From contig UQUH01000017.1 in assembly GCA_900544245.1 (NCBI GenBank), positions 1-32,388 of the forward strand: a DNA stretch of 32,388 nucleotides, in the 5' to 3' direction. The notes below the pieces were generated by a model that was not told the DNA's origin, searched no databases, and saw only the letters and a program-made list of their open reading frames with translations. This document shows, piece after piece, positions 30,052 through 32,388 of the stretch. The stretch is from an uncultured Coriobacteriaceae bacterium. Lineage in GTDB: Bacteria; Actinomycetota; Coriobacteriia; Coriobacteriales; QAMH01. The position numbers were made by a program, and so were the translations under genes. Numbering within the stretch: position 1 is the stretch's first letter; every line of letters starts with the position of its first letter.

Positions 30052-31407
30052 ATGACGACAAGCGACGCGCGACGCGATTGCGTGCTCTACCTATCCGACG
30101 TCCATGGGGAATTCGACACCCTCTCCTACCTGCTCGGCCCATGGCGCGATGACCTGCGCTGGACACATCTCATCGGAGACGTCTACGATCGCGGACCGGC
30201 TCCTGACAAGATCATCGACATGCTCATGGACTATCCCGACGCCGACATCCAATGGGGCAATCACGACGTGGTCTGGATGGGCGCGGCACTGGGTCAGGAA
30301 GGCTGCATCGCCCATGTCGTGCGAAATTGCGCTCGCTACGGAAATCTAGACATCCTGACCAATTCATATGGAATCGACCTTCGCCCGCTTGCGAGCTTCG
30401 CGCTGAGCGCCTATGCGGACGATCCCTGCGAGGCGTTCGCGCTCAAATCGAATCCGGGCTCGTCACCTGCGGATCTCGAGATGAACATGAAGATCCAGAA
30501 GGCCATGGCCATCCTCCAGTTCAAGGTCGAGGCGGCGTTAATAGATAAGTATCCTAGTTTTGGACTTGAGAGCAGAAAGCTCTTGCATCTCATCGACTAT
30601 GACGCGCGAACCGTCGACGTCGATGGCGTGACCTACGAGCTTACCGACGACCACTTCCCTACCGTCGATCCTGACGACCCCTACCGGCTCACCGAGGAGG
30701 AGCGCGCGGTCATGGACTACCTCGTCGGGGCGTTTCGCGAATGCGATAAGCTCGCCTGCCACGCGCGTTTCCTGCTCGAGCACGGCAGCCTCTACAAGAT
30801 ATGCGATGGCGACCTGCTCTTGCACGCCTGCGTGCCGCTCGACGATGACGGAACGCTCAAGGAAGTCGACATCTACGGCGTAACATGCAGCGGCAAGAAA
30901 CTCTACGACGAGGCGCAGCGCTGGGTGCGCACGGCATTCGAGTCAGATGACGCGGCCATGCGCGAGAAGGGCCGCGATCTCATCTGGTATTTGTGGCTCG
31001 GACCGGGCTCGCCACTGTTCGCTAAGAGCAAGATGGCGACCTTCGAAATCTACCTTTGCAAGGACAAGGCGGCGCGCAAGGAGGTCAAGAACGCCTTCTA
31101 CCTGCTACTCGACGAGGCGGAGCCCTACGAGCGCATCTTCGAGGACTTCGGACTCGACCCCGCACACGCCCGCATTATCTGCGGACATGTGCCGGTCAAG
31201 GCCAAGGACGGTGAGGATCCCGTCAAGGCAGGCGGACGCGTCATCTGCATCGACGGCGGCATGTCGGCGGCCTACAGCAAGACGACGGGACTCGCGGGCT
31301 ATGCACTGACGCGTGTCGATGAGAGCTTCACGCTCTACGCGATACAAAGCTTCGACAAGGGCACGCAGACGATCGTTACCGAAGCCAGGGAGATCCCGCC
31401 GCGATAG
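30052..31407 (+). CDS. fbp: Fructose-1,6-bisphosphatase, class III, compact form
   Basis: A 451-residue metallophosphatase that releases phosphate from fructose-1,6-bisphosphate in gluconeogenesis. The calcineurin-like core has SDVHGEF (Asp16, His18), LIGDVYDRGPAP (42-51), IQWGNHDVVWMGAA (66-79), and the C-terminal IICGHVPVKAKDGEDPVKAG and IDGGMSAAYSKTTGLAGYAL, which are specific to class III FBPases. Bacillus-type members have about 640-670 residues, with a long helical insert between the first two motifs; here only about 22 residues separate them. The ATG at 30052 has AAGGAG six bases upstream; the open frame upstream is leader. A cluster of AT-rich codons (TTA, ATA, AGT, AGA) occurs near 30538-30580. 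It stands alone, divergent from mraZ. Confidence 0.88.
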   Translation: MTTSDARRDCVLYLSDVHGEFDTLSYLLGPWRDDLRWTHLIGDVYDRGPAPDKIIDMLMDYPDADIQWGNHDVVWMGAALGQEGCIAHVVRNCARYGNLDILTNSYGIDLRPLASFALSAYADDPCEAFALKSNPGSSPADLEMNMKIQKAMAILQFKVEAALIDKYPSFGLESRKLLHLIDYDARTVDVDGVTYELTDDHFPTVDPDDPYRLTEEERAVMDYLVGAFRECDKLACHARFLLEHGSLYKICDGDLLLHACVPLDDDGTLKEVDIYGVTCSGKKLYDEAQRWVRTAFESDDAAMREKGRDLIWYLWLGPGSPLFAKSKMATFEIYLCKDKAARKEVKNAFYLLLDEAEPYERIFEDFGLDPAHARIICGHVPVKAKDGEDPVKAGGRVICIDGGMSAAYSKTTGLAGYALTRVDESFTLYAIQSFDKGTQTIVTEAREIPPR

Positions 31408-31773
31408 CAGCAAAGATGCACAGGGAAGTCGCCTTGCTTCGACACAGCGCTTCCCGACAGCTGCGCTTCGCGCATCTTTACGGTGCGATCCCTTAGACCT
31501 CCGCTCGACGGCTTTCCCGCACACATGTCTCAGAAGCTAGTCCTTTGTTACATGCTCTTGCTAGCACGTGTCAGAAGAAGTCCGATGCTGGTCCGATTTC
31601 ACTGTGCTGCATATCTGATATTGCTCCGTACCCAATCGATAATCCGACCACGCTCGTTCGACGATATTGATAGATTCGCTTGCTACGATGAAGCGATGGG
31701 CCATAAGCGTGGTGGAGAGGATACGCACCGACGGCTCAAGGACACTGGATGAAAGGCGAATCGGAGTCAGCCG
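31408..31773. other. Intergenic stretch, 366 bases, less GC-rich, with nested inverted repeats
   Basis: No supported gene of normal size. Near the left end AAAGATGC (31412-31419) pairs with GCATCTTT (31472-31479), and GGGAAG (31423-31428) with CTTCCC (31450-31455) inside it, so the RNA downstream of fbp could fold into a long structured stem; TGCGC-TTC-GCGCA is a further hairpin. This may act as a terminator-like end for fbp, but there is no T run. The rest is visibly richer in A and T than the neighbours. A 29-codon frame at 31688-31777 leads into the nuclease gene. Confidence 0.5.
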
Positions 31774-31777
31774 GTGA
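31688..31777 (+). CDS. Possible 29-residue leader peptide overlapping the nuclease start
   Basis: An ATG at 31688 opens a short frame (MKRWAISVVERIRTDGSRTL, then DERRIGVSR) whose TGA overlaps the GTG start of the nuclease gene as GTGA, a typical coupling junction. The frame is open back to a TAA at 31640. It has no clear ribosome site and I recognise no family. It could be a leader, the remnant of a larger gene, or chance. Confidence 0.25.
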   Translation: MKRWAISVVERIRTDGSRTLDERRIGVSR

Positions 31778-32163
31778 ACGACCATCGTGGAAGAATCATT
31801 GCCCCTTCGAATATCAACATTCAAGAACATGAGATGGACACCGCGCGCGCAATTGCGGACCTAGGGCATGACGTGGAATTTGCCCATAGAAACATGGGAA
31901 AGCGTGTCACTTCTGCTGATGTTGTAATACATGGTGTCTTATGGGAGATGAAATCTCCCACTTCGGGCAGCCGCAAGGCAATCGAGCGGAACCTGCGCAA
32001 AGCAGGCCGACAATCCCCCAATGTCATTATCGACTCTCAAAGGGTAAAGGGCCTATCGGATGATGCAGTCGAGAAGGCCATCAGAGCATCTCTTCCTCAC
32101 ATCAAATCAATAAAACGGCTCTGGTTCATAAACCGCAAACGCAAAATTGTTGACATCAAATAG
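31774..32163 (+). CDS. Stand-alone CdiA C-terminal tRNase-like nuclease
   Basis: A 129-residue protein that matches the layout of the CdiA_C-type toxin domain, a PD-(D/E)XK-like nuclease: Glu in EHEMDTARAIADLGHDVEF (residues 18-36), then SADVVIHGVLWEMKSPT with Asp49, Glu58 and Lys60 as the likely metal site, an Arg/Lys-rich part (SRKAIERNLRKAGRQSPNVI) and an ending KRLWFINRKRKIVDIK. In the family this domain cleaves tRNA and is often the end of a long secreted or phage protein; here it is free-standing with no signal peptide. GGAG lies seven bases before the GTG start. Its codons (AGA, ATA, GGA) and lower GC differ from the neighbours, a sign of transfer. No immunity gene is seen beside it. 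Confidence 0.65.
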   Translation: MNDHRGRIIAPSNINIQEHEMDTARAIADLGHDVEFAHRNMGKRVTSADVVIHGVLWEMKSPTSGSRKAIERNLRKAGRQSPNVIIDSQRVKGLSDDAVEKAIRASLPHIKSIKRLWFINRKRKIVDIK

Positions 32164-32188
32164 TCATGCTCTGTAACATACAGGATAT

Positions 32189-32231
32189 AAAAGCCCCCGA
32201 AAGGTGAGGAATCACCTCTTCCGGGGCTTTT
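32189..32231. terminator. Strong bidirectional intrinsic terminator
   Basis: AAAAGCCCC at 32189-32197 pairs with GGGGCTTTT at 32223-32231, and the stem continues to GGTGA / TCACC around a GGAA loop. A run of A before and T after the stem makes it work in both directions. It ends the nuclease gene on the plus strand and the RsmB-like gene on the minus strand. Confidence 0.88.
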
Positions 32232-32248
32232 AGTTTAGCTGTGCGTCC

Positions 32249-32388
32249 CTACACCCGCTGCAAAACGGCGGCGAAATGGCCGTCGGGACCGTCGAGCGTG
32301 GGAAGCGACGCGAACGAGTCCTCGCCTATACGCCATGTGCCTTGCGGCTGATCCGCGAGAAAGGCATCGACGACCTGCTGGGTTTCCT
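32249..32388 (-). CDS. RsmB/NOP2-Sun type rRNA cytosine-C5 methyltransferase (3' end only)
   Basis: Only the last 46 codons are in the window; the gene enters from the right edge. The tail reads ETQQVVDAFLADQPQGTWR, then IGEDSFASLPTLDGPDGHFA and AVLQRV. An ENxxVVxxFL-like segment, a proline-containing strand and a final DGFFxAxLxR-like motif (here DGHFAAVLQR) are typical of the C-terminus of RsmB, which makes m5C967 in 16S rRNA. RsmF and other NSUN proteins end in a similar way, so the exact member is uncertain. It converges on the nuclease gene across the terminator. Confidence 0.7.
   Translation of the reverse strand, partial: ETQQVVDAFLADQPQGTWRIGEDSFASLPTLDGPDGHFAAVLQRV

Noticed and set aside
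31483..31752. Open frame of 89 codons upstream of the nuclease
   Set aside because: There is no ribosome site, no domain and odd composition; it is probably chance.

Overview
The window looks like a chromosomal piece of a GC-rich actinobacterium, most likely a member of the Coriobacteriia (Eggerthellaceae or a relative). This is inferred from gene content and order. There is a complete division and cell-wall (dcw) cluster without ftsA but with sepF, yggT and divIVA downstream of ftsZ, plus a VOR-type ferredoxin-dependent 2-oxoacid oxidoreductase locus typical of anaerobes. MurE carries the DNPR motif of meso-diaminopimelate-adding enzymes. No database search was possible.

Layout. Bases 1-3541 (minus strand) form a compact operon: XRE-cupin regulator, acyl-CoA synthetase, MinD/ParA-like ATPase, 2[4Fe-4S] ferredoxin and the start of VorB. 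Bases 3668-5777 (minus) hold a signalling pair: an Hpt protein and a REC-GGDEF-EAL protein that is cut by an in-frame TAA at the start of its EAL domain. Bases 6019-7974 (plus) encode two exported cysteine peptidases, a Tat-type NlpC/P60 protein with a coiled coil and a C39-like protein. Bases 7975-8341 are the RNase P RNA (minus), followed by about 200 bases of inverted and tandem repeats.

Bases 8606-29666 (minus) are one long dcw array, read from right to left: mraZ, rsmH, ftsL-like, ftsI-type PBP, murE, murF, mraY, murD, ftsW, murG, murC, murB, ftsQ, a 267-base gap, then ftsZ, pgeF, yggS, sepF, proC, yggT, divIVA and yggU. The mur genes make lipid II, and the fts genes, SepF and DivIVA build the septum and pole. 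Most junctions overlap or are under 25 bases, so long co-transcription is expected. A promoter with two TGGGA repeats (MraZ boxes) in its spacer lies upstream of mraZ. In murC the reading frame is broken by what looks like a 40-base insertion inside the conserved SGSD motif.

Bases 29785-32388 (right flank): a divergent plus-strand gene for a compact class III fructose-1,6-bisphosphatase, a less GC-rich stretch, a small stand-alone CdiA-type nuclease, a strong bidirectional terminator, and the 3' end of a minus-strand rRNA cytosine methyltransferase gene (RsmB-like).

The points most worth a second look are the murC insertion, the nonsense codon in the GGDEF-EAL gene, the repeat cluster at 8424-8586 whose hairpin is kept through G-U pairs, the orphan nuclease, and the mraZ promoter with a hairpin at its predicted RNA 5' end.
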